DNA of 64,000 nt from Ophiosphaerella korrae (lineage: Eukaryota > Ascomycota > Dothideomycetes > Pleosporales > Phaeosphaeriaceae): the NCBI GenBank assembly GCA_028456385.1, contig JALNQF010000125.1, forward strand, positions 62,001 to 126,000, written 5' to 3'. Position numbers and translations under genes: made by a program. Numbering within the stretch: position 1 is the stretch's first letter; every line of letters begins with the position of its first letter. Below are positions 11,601 through 24,400 of the stretch, one piece after another. The notes under the pieces are model-generated. The model made no database searches. It was not told where the DNA came from and saw only the letters and a program-made list of their open reading frames with translations.

Positions 11601-14600
11601 GACCGAGGAGCTCTGTTGGCTTGCCAGAAGCACTGTATCAACGAGTTGAGTCCTCTGCAAGTTCAAGCAAAGTTCAAGCAATGCGGTGGGTGACGCGAAA
11701 CTGGTGATGCCATAGGGTGCCTCGGCCACTACCAGAAATGCCAGAAGCGGTTAGTCGCGTCGACCATCTCTATCACATGTGCTCCTCTATCATATTACAG
11801 CCTCAATTGAATCGCGTCATCACACTCCCTACTCATTAGCTTGCGTCACTATTTTGTAAATGCTACATTGTGGCGGAGCATCGTACCAAGCGATGTTAAA
11901 AAAAAAATAAAAATAAAAAGAGCCATGTCCCCCGTACACAAAGCGCGTGTTCATCACAATATTTTTCAGTGTACAACCAAGGTTAAACTTCCTAAAGAGC
12001 CTCACATTTTACTCTGATTTTTTTAGAAGTCTGGTTCCTGGATACCCTATCTCCGGAAGCCTTTCTACAACTGCTGCTTACAAAAATAATAAGCTATTCC
12101 CACAATCACGGCGTTTTCCTCATGAAATGTCTGCATATGATGGGTTTTTTTGTTCAATTGACCTTTTATGACCACTATAATCAATCTCACGAATATGATG
12201 CCAGTCATCCAGGCATCTAGAGCTCTTGCCTAATCGGACTTGTTGTATTCTATCCATCCTTCGCGGTATCTAATTTTGCATGATCTGGAAAGCAAACGTT
12301 AATCGCAGGATTGCAAGATTAGAAGGATCGAGATCCCTTAGCGGTTCGCCCCGACATCCGATATTATCGGCTTCTGTCAACCATGGGTTGCCGAAAGTCG
12401 TTCGCGCTCGGCAATTCCTGCTAATTCTCGCGCCGAAGGGCAACCTAGAGCAAATACCAAGCCCTAGTCCTCAGTCGAGCGGTTTTTTGACCGGGCTCGT
12501 GTTACACCCAAAACCTTATGAAGTACACCAGTTCGCAACCAGCTCTAGAACTCCGACCTGGCGGCAGCTAGCAACCAATTTTACGTAGACTAGCAACTAC
12601 TCACGCTTGGTCGGTGCCATGTTCGCGGCTGAATCGCTAATTATTCCCGCACATACTCACCCAGCGCAGAAAATTCTTGTCCGGCAGGACTTCGGTGGGC
12701 GTTGGGTACCTGCTCGCTTCCAGTAAAGCATCCATCCATGTGTCGGCTCGCACTCGCTTGCAACATTTTCATTATTCAAACTTCAACGCCATCGAGATCC
12801 ACTTGAGGCGCGGGCGTAGACTGGATCACAATCTCCGCAAGGCTTTGAAACTAAACATGGCCTTTTCTGTCATTTAATGCGAGCCCACAACGGCTTCTCC
12901 GGCCGCGCTCCGACCCCCATTCACGATTCATGGAAGCGCATCCGCGGAGGAAGCGCGGCTGCTTGGCAGAAAAGCTTGTTGTAAGATGGCCTAGATAGTC
13001 TTTGGATTAGAATACCTTGCTAGAACGGGCCGCTGTGGTTCGAGATTCCTGACGTGCAGCAAGCAGCGCGACGGCGTCGCGGCTGAGATGAATATGGCTT
13101 AATGAGACGAATTGAAGCAGGCATCATGATACGACTTTTGTGGATGTGCATCGGGACGAAGGATGCGCATGGGAGATCATCAGATAGCGGGATGGGTTGC
13201 CCTACATGCGCCAAAGGCCTGAGGGTTCGGGTATGGATATCGAAGGAAGAATTTGCTGCTTTGCATCTGCACCAAGGGCTTACCAGAAACTTTCCTGTCG
13301 TGCGTAAGACAATGCGGGAGCGGTGCCGTGTCATCCACGGTGCGGAGAACTAGAGTTTGCAAATTCGAATACCTGACGGTTTCGCGTCCCATTCGTGGAT
13401 ACGCAACCGCACGCGTAACAGCCAATCCGTAGTCTTCTGCCCTAACAGTACCGATCAAAGTGTTTCAGCTATGAGAGAGGTTTCCACACAGTTAGCGTGA
13501 GTGGCGCATTCTCGATTAGGATAATACGTGTGATTATTAGTGGATACATGACACAACAAAGTACTGTAAAACATATTATCAGCAATTGCCTGCAGTCATA
13601 CCAACAACAGCAATAATAATAAATGGGGATGAGACCAGGTGCCCTGCCGCAAACTTATATCAGGTCCGTTATGGGTTCCTTCTGAGGTGTTGAGTTCGTG
13701 TCATGCAGTTGAGCTGCCTCGCGCATGTGCCCGCCCTTCAGAACAGGCAAGGTGTATGTGTAAGAACGGACTGCACAATTGCTTTGGCCTTGGTCTCTGA
13801 TGATGGTGGGCAGGGGGAGGCGATTTGAGCAGGGTAGCATCCTGCTAGACGAGCCTTGGACGCAGGTTGGGTTTCGCAGGTGAGGGGTTTGTGCATAGTT
13901 CCAAGGTGGTGCTGTGGAATGATAACTCATTCGTGGACGTAATTAAGCGAGCTATTGCGAATACAGTGTGCATAACGGTTACCGTTCTCTGATAGTGCGT
14001 CGATCTCCGTTGGCAATGTATGAATACTTATGGCTTTCAGAAGTTGGTTATTGTCCGAATTGTTTGTATGTGTCAATCGAGGTTGCCTTGTTGACACCTC
14101 ATTCTTTCATTCCACTGAACAGTCTGGAGGCAATGGCCCATTTACACACATTCAGCTCGAAGATTGCTTGGGTAGGGATCGCTGTGATCAATCTGAACAA
14201 CTGTAATCCAGCCGCTGTTTGTCGAATCATTATCCGCGGGAGCACAATGGTGGTGTGCGCGAGCGGCACGATGCAGCGGGTCATCACAGCCCTGGCGCCA
14301 ACACTGCACGCAATCAATCAATCCGTGAAGCTCTCTATGATCGGTATGGTTCACAAAAGTTGTCTCCTCAGTCCAACGAATGGCCTCGATTCGAGGAACT
14401 ACGGTGATGTAATGAGCACCACCCCTTGTAGAACGTCGACGCTATGATCTTTAAGTAACTCGATTGCTGGGTAACGGCTTCCCGCAGTGAGAGCATCCCG
14501 ACGCCGGATCGCTGCCAGGCTCCATTCGACGTTTTTGTAGGACCCAATGAAGTAGTACAAGTGCCATGCTCATGCCCAATCAGTACTTGTACAACATGTT

Positions 14601-16000
14601 AGATGAAGGACCAGCCTAGATTCCTCTTACTGGTGGCCCCATGTGAATTGGTAGCACCCGTCAAACGTCCTCGCGAACATATTGAAATTGGGTCTGGCCC
14701 TTCATCTTGAAAATAGTAAAAATTTGCTGTTCTCGCTAGCTTCTTTGGCAACGTAACTCATTCCTTTACTTTTCTAAGCCTGTTGTTGGAGCGAGGCAAC
14801 AATCGTTCTTACTAAGACCCTACTGCACAGCCAACGTTCACGCTTCGTATGATATGTATCGCGGCATTTTGCACCGTGTACCACCAGAATACTCCATAGC
14901 GTGACGCTATACCGTGGCGCCCTCGTGCCCGTGTCCACGGCATGCTGGCGTGTCGTCTTCGACATAGATGTCAATACATCTCAGGTGACACTTATATACC
15001 TTTTGGTGACAGTGACAGTGCCTGTAGGACTATGGGGGCCTTGAGTGTGGGTGTGTGTGTCCAGAAGACCAGGGATGCAGTGCGAAAGTCTGAACGGTAT
15101 CTTAATCGCCATAAGAAGTTAGAGATGCGGGTGTTGCTTCGTGGTGCAATGAGAGAAGATTACCGTGCTGTTATGCGCATTTTGGCGATCTATACTATCG
15201 ATTAGCAGAATTTTAGTGAACTAGACAAGAATGAGATATCATGGTGGTCATAGGCCACATTTCTTATCATCTACAATCCGCCGATGTATTGGCGGGTGGG
15301 ATGTTATGAGGAATTAGTAGAACATAGCAGCGGCTGTCTCAATGGAATCTAGGGCATACGCATGATAGGGGCCGGCATGCCGGTACGTCGGATTGGGTAT
15401 CTTTCCTGCTGTTGTGATATTGGCACATTATCGTCAGGGCTGAGAAACACCAATGATATGCTGGGAACGCGTGTTTAGTCTGCCTAACTGTAGAACGGCC
15501 CACTGAACATGTTCAAGGGTCTGGGGTGTTGATGGACACATGATGAGGATCGGCCCACCTTTCTTCCGCGATGCTCCTTCTTGTGTAGTAGGAGAGCGAA
15601 TCACAGAGAGGAAGAGAGCACGAATGGAGATCAACACAGGCCGGGTAGATGCAGCGAGAGCACGGAACACTGACAGCACCTGCACATCGATAGGCTTGGT
15701 GTATCTGGCTGTAGACAGGGTCCATGTATGTGAGTCTCGCAGTTGGAGGCTCAAAACCGGCGATTAATTAGGTAGGTATGAGGTATGTAGTTGCATAACC
15801 TAAGGAGAGCCGACAAAGACCCAATGGGCGAGCTTTGTGGCTATCGAAGGCGAAGTGGGCAGCATTCCGAGAAACTTGGCGATCGATTTTTTTGCCACAG
15901 GACGCGGGAGTCGGTGGTGGATGGCATCATTGCGAGCCTCGCATGGGCCAAAGAGACCTCCTTGGCACAGAGGGAGAGAGCACTGGGGCGGGCACTGGGC
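11601..16000. other. long gene-poor interval
   Basis: About 4.4 kb without a recognisable gene on either strand. Reading frames of up to about 160 codons occur (for example on the plus strand at 13968-14447), but their translations show no domain, no plausible splice pattern and no compositional bias. An A-rich run lies at about 11897-11920. Composition is near the genome average, so this is not obviously an RIP block; it may hold decayed elements or non-coding RNA that I cannot identify. Confidence 0.5.
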
Positions 16001-16022
16001 GAGCACTGGGGCGGGCACTGAG
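15979..16022. repeat. 23-bp tandem duplication
   Basis: Two nearly complete copies of a 23-bp unit (AGCACTGGGGCGGGCACTGG plus three bases), itself made of two CACTGGG half-units. It sits at the start of the GC-rich sequence upstream of the Spt23-like gene. Confidence 0.7.
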
Positions 16023-17378
16023 GAGAAGGGGAGGAGGTGGTGCATCAGCCCTGCGCAGCGTCTAGATGCAGTGCCCATTCGAGGCCTCTGGGGCGGCGGC
16101 CTGGTGGATGCGGTGATGATGCAGGGAGGCGCTTCTCGGTTTGGCGGATTCTAGTCCGAGTGCTGGCGCGCGCTGGCGTATGTGGAGCGACGGTGCAGAC
16201 CATGGCGCGGCGGGTGGCGATTGGGCGCAGGCCCCTGGGGCAGCAGCACACCAGGTGCATTGTTTTAGATGAAAGCACAACGGCGCGGTTGCACCACAGC
16301 AAGCCGAGCCTTTCCGCCTGCACCTGTCAGGATGCAGCGAGGGGTAGCGCGATAACGCACGGCAACCGGGGTGGGCGCAGAGTCTGCAGCTAGCCGTGGG
16401 GCCCGTGCCCTCGAGGGTGAGAGATGTTCCGGTGCATCTCCCGCAGGGCCAGAGCAGCGCGGGCGAAGAATGGATGCGCAGTGGCGACCGCGGGCGGGCG
16501 CTGGGCGGCGGTGCTGGGGGCGCGACGCAGCGCGAGTCGTGGCCCGTCGACACGCTGGAGCAATGCTGGCAGCGAGGCAGGCCAGCGCCCCGGCTCGGGC
16601 TGCCGGGCGGCCACAGAGCGTCGAGGGCGGACAGTGGGAGTGGTGGTGGGAGGCACTGGGAGGGCCAGTACCGACTGCAGTCGCCGCAGGCCGCCAGCAG
16701 GGGGGTGCTTGGCAGGTTGACGTTGCTCAGAGGCGGCGAACTGACGGCGGCCTCAGTGCACAGTGCGCAGTGCGTAGCCAGTGCTCGGTGCTCATGCTGG
16801 CGTGCTGGCTTGGGCCCTTGGGTCTTGGGAGGGGTGCCCGGCACGCCAACCAGCCTAGCAGGAGAAACAGCAACCAGCCCACGCCAGCCCAGACGAAGCC
16901 GACCTGGCTGATATTCACTCCACAGTCCGCCCCCGCTTCTCCCGTCAAACACGCAGCACGCAGCACGCAGCACGCAGCACGACGCACTCTGTCTATCCTA
17001 CAAGAAGCAGCAACTAGCACGCCCCCCGTTCTCTAGCAAGCTCCTCCCAGCGTTCTTGCACCCACCCCCCTTGGCCCTGTGGCCATCCCGCCTGCCGCCG
17101 AACCTGTATGACTGACTAGGCCCTTTGCGCACTGCACCATTGGATCGTCCCAAGCCCGGCTTCGCAGCGCAGCAGCAGCGACCTCATCATCTTGCGTCTC
17201 CCCTGCTTTTTGGCTGCACGCCGCCCACTTCTCGCTTCTCGCTTTCCGCCTGCTTCGTTGGCGAGCTTCTCGTTTCTTCTTCTTCTTCTTCTTCCTCTGC
17301 GCTTGGCCGTCTTGACACTCGTTTCAACCCACACCGGCCTGCTCGCTGCTTGCACTCTCTCCGTCTGCACACTGCACA
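16023..17378 (+). promoter_or_regulatory. GC-rich, then CT-rich upstream region of the Spt23/Mga2-like gene
   Basis: Some 1.3 kb of strongly GC-rich sequence changes to a pyrimidine-rich stretch (TTCTTCTTCTTC near 17270-17295) just before the start codon. This is typical of a long 5' leader and promoter of a highly regulated fungal gene. Open frames on both strands reach 300 codons only because GC-rich DNA has few stops; their translations are low-complexity and look spurious. A 7-bp tandem repeat (CACGCAG units) lies at about 16949-16984. Confidence 0.5.
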
Positions 17379-19160
17379 ATGGCCTACCCACAGAACGACA
17401 CCTTCGTCAACCCTGCCGACGTCTTCCAATACGCACCCTACTCCGCTACAGACTCCCCTGACACCTCCGCCAAGTCCCATCTCGCCTTCCTCAACACCAC
17501 GCTCGACGCCACCGTCGATGACTGGGCCACCAGCGGCGACCTCACCCACACCCACACAGACAGCGGCATCGACCTACGGGGCTTCTACGCTGCAGCCGGC
17601 TCTGCCTACCCCCATGTCAAGACAGAGGACCTGGGCGATTTCGACAGCTTCCTCGCCACCCCCTACTCCACCCCAGCATCCAATTCCTCAAATACACCCT
17701 CCCCGCACAACGACATGATCTTCAGCAACGCAAACTCTCCAGGAGACTACACCCGCGACCAGAGCCAGACCAGCTCTCCAGAAGCCAACCACGACACAAC
17801 CACCAAAGACAGCTGGGACTTCCAGCCCATGATCGACGATGTCATCCTCATCCCTCAGGCAGTAGACCCACCCAACGTCTCCATCTTTGTCGATAGGACC
17901 AAGACTCGTGCCGAGACGCAAATCAAGACGGTCGTGGTTGTAGATCCTCTGCCGCCCCAAGCCCAATGGGCTCGCTTCCAACGCCATACTCTCTCCAAGT
18001 CAAAACAGCTTGCCAGCGACGAAGAAGTCGAGACGAATGAAGAGGGTGATGCTGCCATTCGTGTAGAGCTGACATTGGTGTGTGCGACTGCAGTAGAGAA
18101 GCAAGCCGGCCTCGAGACCGCCCTCCGACGTGCCAGAGGGGAAGAGGACACGCCGAGAAGGCCGCGTGGGGCTCAGGTCTCCGAAATCGAAAAGGACGAC
18201 CCGGTGCATCCGCAGAATGGGGGTGCCGTAGTCATCTGTGAAGGCTGCAAGGAACGAGAGCGAAAACGATACGATCGTAAGAAGAAGCGCAATCAAGAAG
18301 AAGAGAACGAGTGGATCAACTACGAAGATGATCGAATCATCATGATCAACGAAAAAGAGTTCAAGCGCTGGCAGGACGTTGATGATCTGCAACATGGGCC
18401 AGATGCCAAAAAGGTCGAGTTCGCCATGCGGATCCTATGCTACTGCCGACATCAAGAAGAGAAGAACCCAGTCGGCTACAAGGTCATCTTCACCTTTCGG
18501 GACGTGAAGAACAATGTGCTCGCGCAAAAGGTGTCAGACATCATCCAAATCACTGACGATCACAAGAACAAGGAGATTCCTTTGGTGGAGACTATAACGA
18601 CCGATCTCAGCACTCATCCTCCAAACCGCCAGGAGAACCTACCTAACCAATACCCAGTTCCCGTGTACAGCTACCCTGATCAGGCTGTCTACGGCATGTA
18701 TTCACAACCTACTACACCAATCGTACCACAGTTCCAAAATCCACTCTCTCCAATGGACACGCTCTACTCCCAAACAGCTAATCCTGTGGCACCTAACCAG
18801 GCCACTCATCAATCTGCCTTCACTTTTAGTGCCGGCCCCATTGCTGCGCCTGCTCCTTCTTATGCGAATCATCAACGTTATCAGAGCTACTCCAACACTC
18901 CAATGCTCAGTCCCACAGAGCAATTTGCAGCCCCAGTTAGTTTTCCTCTACATCGGCCACACAGTATGGATAGCTTCTCTACTGCATTTGCCAACATGTA
19001 CCCGCAAGCGAACCAGTATCCTCAATCATTCGCTTCGCAACCACCATCGCGCAACGTATCACGACCAGCATCACCCTCGTGGGAGCAGGGTGCTTCTCGG
19101 ACAAAGAAAATGCGCGCAGCTCCAGGTTTCTTTATGGTGGAAGATCCTGACAATGAGTAG
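17379..19160 (+). CDS. Spt23/Mga2-like transcription regulator, short form
   Basis: Yeast Spt23 and Mga2 are ER-anchored activators of fatty-acid desaturase genes; this single-exon gene codes 593 residues resembling their N-terminal region. The first 170 residues are Ser/Thr/Asp-rich and resemble an activation domain. From about residue 170 the conserved region starts (SIFVDRTKTRAETQIKTVVV), followed by a CEGCKERERKRYDRKKKRN basic block near 285-310 and MRILCYCRHQEEKNPVGYKV plus QITDDHKNKE near 355-405. All are hallmark segments of the Mga2/Spt23 DNA-binding region. The tail is Pro/Gln/Ser/Tyr-rich and ends in PGFFMVEDPDNE. Notably, there is no IPT/TIG domain, ankyrin repeats or C-terminal membrane anchor, so the protein is probably constitutively soluble and nuclear. 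The true functional targets are unknown. Confidence 0.78.
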   Translation: MAYPQNDTFVNPADVFQYAPYSATDSPDTSAKSHLAFLNTTLDATVDDWATSGDLTHTHTDSGIDLRGFYAAAGSAYPHVKTEDLGDFDSFLATPYSTPASNSSNTPSPHNDMIFSNANSPGDYTRDQSQTSSPEANHDTTTKDSWDFQPMIDDVILIPQAVDPPNVSIFVDRTKTRAETQIKTVVVVDPLPPQAQWARFQRHTLSKSKQLASDEEVETNEEGDAAIRVELTLVCATAVEKQAGLETALRRARGEEDTPRRPRGAQVSEIEKDDPVHPQNGGAVVICEGCKERERKRYDRKKKRNQEEENEWINYEDDRIIMINEKEFKRWQDVDDLQHGPDAKKVEFAMRILCYCRHQEEKNPVGYKVIFTFRDVKNNVLAQKVSDIIQITDDHKNKEIPLVETITTDLSTHPPNRQENLPNQYPVPVYSYPDQAVYGMYSQPTTPIVPQFQNPLSPMDTLYSQTANPVAPNQATHQSAFTFSAGPIAAPAPSYANHQRYQSYSNTPMLSPTEQFAAPVSFPLHRPHSMDSFSTAFANMYPQANQYPQSFASQPPSRNVSRPASPSWEQGASRTKKMRAAPGFFMVEDPDNE

Positions 19161-20862
19161 GAAACTATGTTACGATGATACGATTTATGAAAGGTCTTCG
19201 TGGTAAAACCACCTGGCATACCGGCAGCATTGGGCGGCGTTGGTTAACTTTTCTTGGTTCTTTGGCCTATCCACGGACCACCAAATGACAGGCTTGCATA
19301 TCGCCATCTCGGAATTTCTAGGATCGGGGAAAGGGCAGTTGGTGATATCATTCTTCTGTTTGGGTTGGTTTTCTGGATTAGAGCATTCACTTCATCATTA
19401 CGCCTTTAATTACTAGACTGTATTCAACATTTCATGCTGTGGCTCCCCTCGCGAGGACTCACTGAAATCAATTGGAAAATCCACCAAATGCTATTTTCTT
19501 CATCTGAAATGGTCGAACGCGTCAAACATGGGGGCTGGAGGGTGTTCCAGGCTGCGCCTTCCCAAACAGCAACCCCGTTACGTAAGAACTCATGTGAAAA
19601 AACCAGATCCCCAACACTGCACTAAGCTCCTCTCCTCTATCAAATGCACATATCACATCGCCAATAGCTCCATGGCCTGATTTGTTGTGTTGCATGCATG
19701 CATCAGCAGTAACCCTGTTGGTTGCATCTTCCCCTCTCAATTCCCGTATCAATCGGCACACCTCTGATTTAAAGGCCTTACACAATAGGACCCATGGAAC
19801 GAGGGGTCTTCCAGTCGGCGTTAGCAACTCCAAAGCCAAACTTGGACCTAAGTTCGTAACGGCGACGCATGGCCGATCATACCCCGCGCATGCCAACTCA
19901 GCTTCAACTAGGTAGAACACAGCAATTTCCCCAGTAGCCTCATTTATCATGGTGCTCATCGCCGGAATGCGCTGGAACAAGTAAAGGCAAGGAAAGATTG
20001 CCATTTGACGTCAGATTGCGTCAAATGCATGTTCGCGGCGAGTATACTCATTCGAGCGGTGTTTCTCACATTTAATCTAAGGACCCAAGACCGCAGGCTT
20101 GGAAGCCGTTAATAAGGAAATTAATATATTTAGATAGCGGCATGGGTTACTCGATAATAGTATCAGCAGCATGACCTCGCCGCGTGGATGTTCAGGTACG
20201 CGAGTGTAAATGACATGCTGTGTCAAATCACAAATGGTTGCTCGTCATGATCTGCAGCATATGCCAATCCCTCTGGACGAATACATTGTTCTGATATCTC
20301 AACAGTTGTATACCGATGAACGCACATTGTATAACCATCCACACTTTATTCAAACCTTCTCTCTAGCCCCTCTCCCATGCAGCCGAACAGGACAGACCAT
20401 CTTCTAGACCGGCCCGCACCATGCACTCAGATTGCCATTGCAAGTTGACCCTGTAACGGCCCGAGGCCTCGCTTCATGCACGGACTGGGGTTGCTATCGG
20501 CCCAGCCAACGCACACACACACAGACGCAAGATACTGTCTGAATCTGCATGCAGCATCGTGTATAACCATCCTACCACGCGGGACCACCTAACATGATCA
20601 CCGATGCTGAGTGAGGTTGGTGACGTTTATTGTGGAGGTGTCTTTACTCGGTTGACCGAACACCTACGGGATAGACCGCAAAAAAAAAAATAGCAGCCAA
20701 AATATAGTCAGGCTACAAACAACCTTTTTTCGAGGTAGCTATATGTATAGCTAGAGTTATTTGATAGTATGTTATCTATTGTATGTTATCTAGCATTGAC
20801 GCAATGAAAGTCATTCCCCACCTTTTTCAGTTTACCGGAACTCAGGAGGGTGGGTACTCAGG
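19161..20862. other. intergenic, 3' flanks
   Basis: This lies between the Spt23-like gene and the convergent ClpX gene. I see no gene. There is an A-run near 20680 and a degenerate TATGTTATCTA direct repeat near 20768-20792. Confidence 0.5.
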
Positions 20863-22788
20863 CTAAAAGCCAGCAGCACCAGCTTTCCTGTACTCCTCGA
20901 AGCTGCTGACTTGCTCATCAGTCGAATCCTCCTTGCGCCGAAGCTGCTCATCCCATGCCTCCTCCTCTTGGGCCAGAGTCGCCTGGAATGCTGCGGCTTG
21001 CCCGCGGTGAAAGTACAGGGGTGCACATTTGAGAAGTGCAGCATCTTGGGTTACGAGGATGTGTTTCACGGTTGATCCTACTTCTGTTAGCCTTCTGGAT
21101 ATATTCCCCGAGATTGAAGCTAAGCATACCAGGCGTTTCATACTTAGCTTGCAGCAACAGGTGGTCGACAACGTGTCGCAGTCCGCGTGCGCCCGTTCCC
21201 ATTTTACTTGCTTTGCGCGCAATCTCTTGCAGAGCACCATGGGAAAAACGTAATTCTATGTTTCGAAGTGAAAACTTGAATTCCTCTTGTCGAACAAGAC
21301 TGTCTTTGGGCTCCGTCAAGACACGAACTAATGCCTTTTCATCCAATGCGGTCACAGCACATGTCGTGGGTATCCGGCCAATCAACTCGGGAATCAAGCC
21401 GTACTTTTGCAAATCGACAGGCTGTACGTGATCAAGAACGTTGACCTTCACTTCTCGAGGTGGTTGTCTGACACCGAATGGGTTGGGCTTGTCCGGTTGT
21501 GGTGACACAAAGAACGGGGTATCCTTGTTAAAAATGACGGCCTCTGCTCCTCTAAGCATCACCCCGTCAGCAGCTGCGTGGGTATTGGACGAACGAATGG
21601 ATGCCCCAAAACCCATGCCACCCATAGCTTTCCGGTCAATGATGATCTTATGCAGATTGGCAAATGCGCCAGTGCAGATAAAGAGGATGTTCTCAGTTCG
21701 GACATTAAATATCTCACCCTTAGCGCCAGGAGGAGTTCCGTTGCCTCCGGGGCTATCAAGTGGGCTCCCACGCCCTGAAGCACTGCCAGGGCTTCTCCCT
21801 GCGTTTCTCTCAGGTTTCGCTTGGACCTGAACTGTTGTGCCCTCGATAATCTTGAGCAGTGCCTGTTGTACACCTTCACCGCCAACATCTTTTCCATAGG
21901 ATATCTTTGCTCCAGCAATCTTGTCAATCTCGTCGAGAACTATTATACCCTGTTCAGTAGCTTCAATGTCGTAGTTTGCAGCGGATAAGAGTCGAGCGAC
22001 GCATGATTCGACATCATCACCAATATATCCAGCCTGGGTGAATGTAGTACAGTCGGACATGGATATAGGGACACCAAGTGTCTTTGCAAGTGTCTTACAC
22101 ATAAGTGTCTTGCCTACGCCCGTTGGTCCCAGTATCATGACATTAGACTTTTCCAACTGAACCTCATGTTCGCTTGTATCGAGATTTGGCTCGGATTCTG
22201 TGTGTGTCGATGAAGGCGGGGGGGGATACGGAGAGGGTTCATTGTAGGAATGCAAGTCGCCATGGTTATATAGTTCTACAGTGGGGTGTTGGCCTGGAAA
22301 TTCATCTAGTCAGGTTAGACACATTGGCACCAGCAAGACGGTCGACGAAGCAATATAATGGAATTGGAGCTACCTTCTACAGGATGTCTGAAGGCCGAGC
22401 TTCTCCTCTGCGCTTGCGCTTCTAATCTAGCCGCCTCATCGCGCCGCCTCTGGTTCTCTTGGTTCCTTAGATAGTGCTCATGGACGGCTACACTGAGCAC
22501 TACTTTGGCGCGCTCCTGGTCGACTACAAACTGGTCGAGGTGCTGCCTCAGCGCCTTGGGCGTAACATGACTATGCCCTGCATTGCTCGTGCCTCCTAGC
22601 GGGCCTCTTGTTGGCTGGTCGGGCTCATAAAAGGACGAGAAGCCCTGTCCGCTAAAGTCAGATCGGTGATACGATGACTGGCGGGGGTGTCGGGTGGAGA
22701 AGGAGCGACGCCCTATGCTGTAGAGCGCGAGATAGGATGCCCGGGCTTGCGGCGAGACGGCTGGGACGAGGGATCGCCTGGGAAGCAT
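20863..22788 (-). CDS. mitochondrial ClpX-type AAA+ unfoldase
   Basis: This is an ATP-driven unfoldase of the mitochondrial matrix. The exons are 22788-22374, 22293-21130 and 21077-20863, giving 597 residues. The N-terminus is Arg/Ser-rich and acid-free (MLPRRSLVPAVSPQARASY), fitting a presequence. Motifs: Walker A GPTGVGKT (about 194-201), pore loop GYIGDDVES (about 227-235), Walker B IIVLDEIDK (about 255-263), MGF loop in GGMGFGAS (about 363-370), sensor 2 GTGARGLRHVV. The bacterial N-terminal zinc-binding domain is missing. The MGF tripeptide sits where the ClpP-docking IGF loop lies in bacterial ClpX, suggesting that a ClpP partner exists, unlike yeast Mcx1. A Gly/Ser/Pro-rich insertion follows the Walker B region. 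Confidence 0.93.
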
Positions 22789-24400
22789 GTTGAAGGCAGG
22801 AAATCACGCAACGGGCCTTTACATTGCGACACTGAGGTGGCGAGGGTAAGGCGAGAGCTCTCCGCATTAAGCCGACATGACTTGTGCGGGGCTCTAGTCC
22901 GCCAGAAAAGTGGGGCGTTGACCACTTCCTATGCAGCATCTTGATGGTTACTGAGCCATCCGCTCGAACACCTATAAGTAAGGCAAGAGTAATCAAAGAC
23001 CACTGGATATACAGTTTTATAATATATTGTTTATTGTATACATCTGGCGATCCTGACTTTTCAACCTTTTCAGTTTGTCGACTGTCACGTCAAAGAGCAG
23101 CCTTTACTTTCCTAGTAATATGCCATTTCCCTTCTTTATGTTGCGTAAGGTTTAAGTTGCTATTAAATAACTTGTCGCAGAGGCCGTAGTGATGGTGGTT
23201 ATTTGTTTTTGCAGAAGCTGGTGCATTCTTGAGGTCAACAGCATATTTGGATAGCTCAGTATTAGCACTAGGGTCTTTTTTGCCAGCCTCTATGTCAGCG
23301 TGAGGCTAAGTGGTAAAGGTGCATATCAAGGGCATATTAACTTTGGAGCGCCATATCGCAGGATTCGCAGTAGAATCGACCTGCCTCGATAGAAGTTTTC
23401 CGGTTTCTCTTTTCTTGGACCAGGCGTTCATTATAACTCGTTTGTGTGCATGGTATGCCTCTAGATTTCGAGCTTTGCGTGTCTCGATGGTTCTTTACAT
23501 ACCTAGTCATCACTGTTTCCTAATAGCAGCTATCAGAGCAACCTCTTCTGCACTTGAGCCAATGTTGCCATGAATAGCACGAATAAGAGGTAAAGAGGAG
23601 CATAACGGCAGCCATTTAATTGAATTGCGCGGCCAGAGCAGTAGGTGGTCGTCACAATGCGTTCATCTTGGCTTCGATATCAGTGGCTATAATTACTTCA
23701 ATTGAAGAAATAGTGAGATTAAGCTACTTTGTGTAAACACCTAACGAATACAACAGACAATTAATGATATTTTTTGGACTGAATGTCAGAAGTTAATTCT
23801 GTATTGCCTATGGCTATCGTGAGAAGCGATGCCAGGCAGTTTGAGTATCGTTTGGCTGGAGTTTTCTATGCGACCTACTGTCAGCTGTGCTACACAAGGG
23901 GGTCTAGCCGTTTAGGTACTACAAGAGCGGGGCAGCGCGCCACTCTCGGTCCGCCTCCTCACCAGCCAGACACATTACATCAACACCATTCACGCCGACG
24001 CCACATTGTAGAGCTCTAGTCCTCGTGTAGGCGGTAATGTTCCTACTTAAGCACCCTAGTAGACATAATTAGCTGTGCGCGCGAATCGCTGCGCAAATCT
24101 GACCGGGTGCTGTGCTGTAATGGGTGGTGTTGGGACGAATAGCGCGGCGCGTTGCCGTTTGGCGATAGTGCACGATGACGTTGAGCTGGGATAGGCGATG
24201 GCATGTTTTGGTTGAGATGTGCACCTCTCAGCAATGCTAGGGCAAAACCCCGCAAATGAATTCTCTGAGGCTGCTACCATTTGTGTGCGACGGTCTAGCC
24301 TCTGTTTTTCGTTGAAAAGAGCAGTGCTTCTGCACGTACCCATTGCGAACGATAGCAAACATCACGCTGCACCGACCTTGTTTCCTCCTGTCCTAACATC
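22789..24400. other. divergent intergenic, ClpX / branching enzyme
   Basis: About 1.6 kb upstream of both flanking genes. The left half (22950-23800) is AT-rich, the right half closer to average. I recognise no gene, tRNA or repeat. Confidence 0.5.

Noticed and set aside
11897..11920. A-rich run as retrotransposon tail or processed pseudogene end
   Set aside because: No reverse-transcriptase or gene-like sequence lies upstream, and similar A-rich runs follow other genes in the window.
13968..14447. 159-codon plus-strand frame
   Set aside because: No recognisable domain, composition resembles random translation, and overlapping frames on the other strand are equally open.
16062..17036. Several open frames of 170-300 codons on both strands
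   Set aside because: The DNA is GC-rich with few stops; products are low-complexity Ala/Arg/Gly/Pro mixtures in overlapping frames, with no domain and no splice signals.
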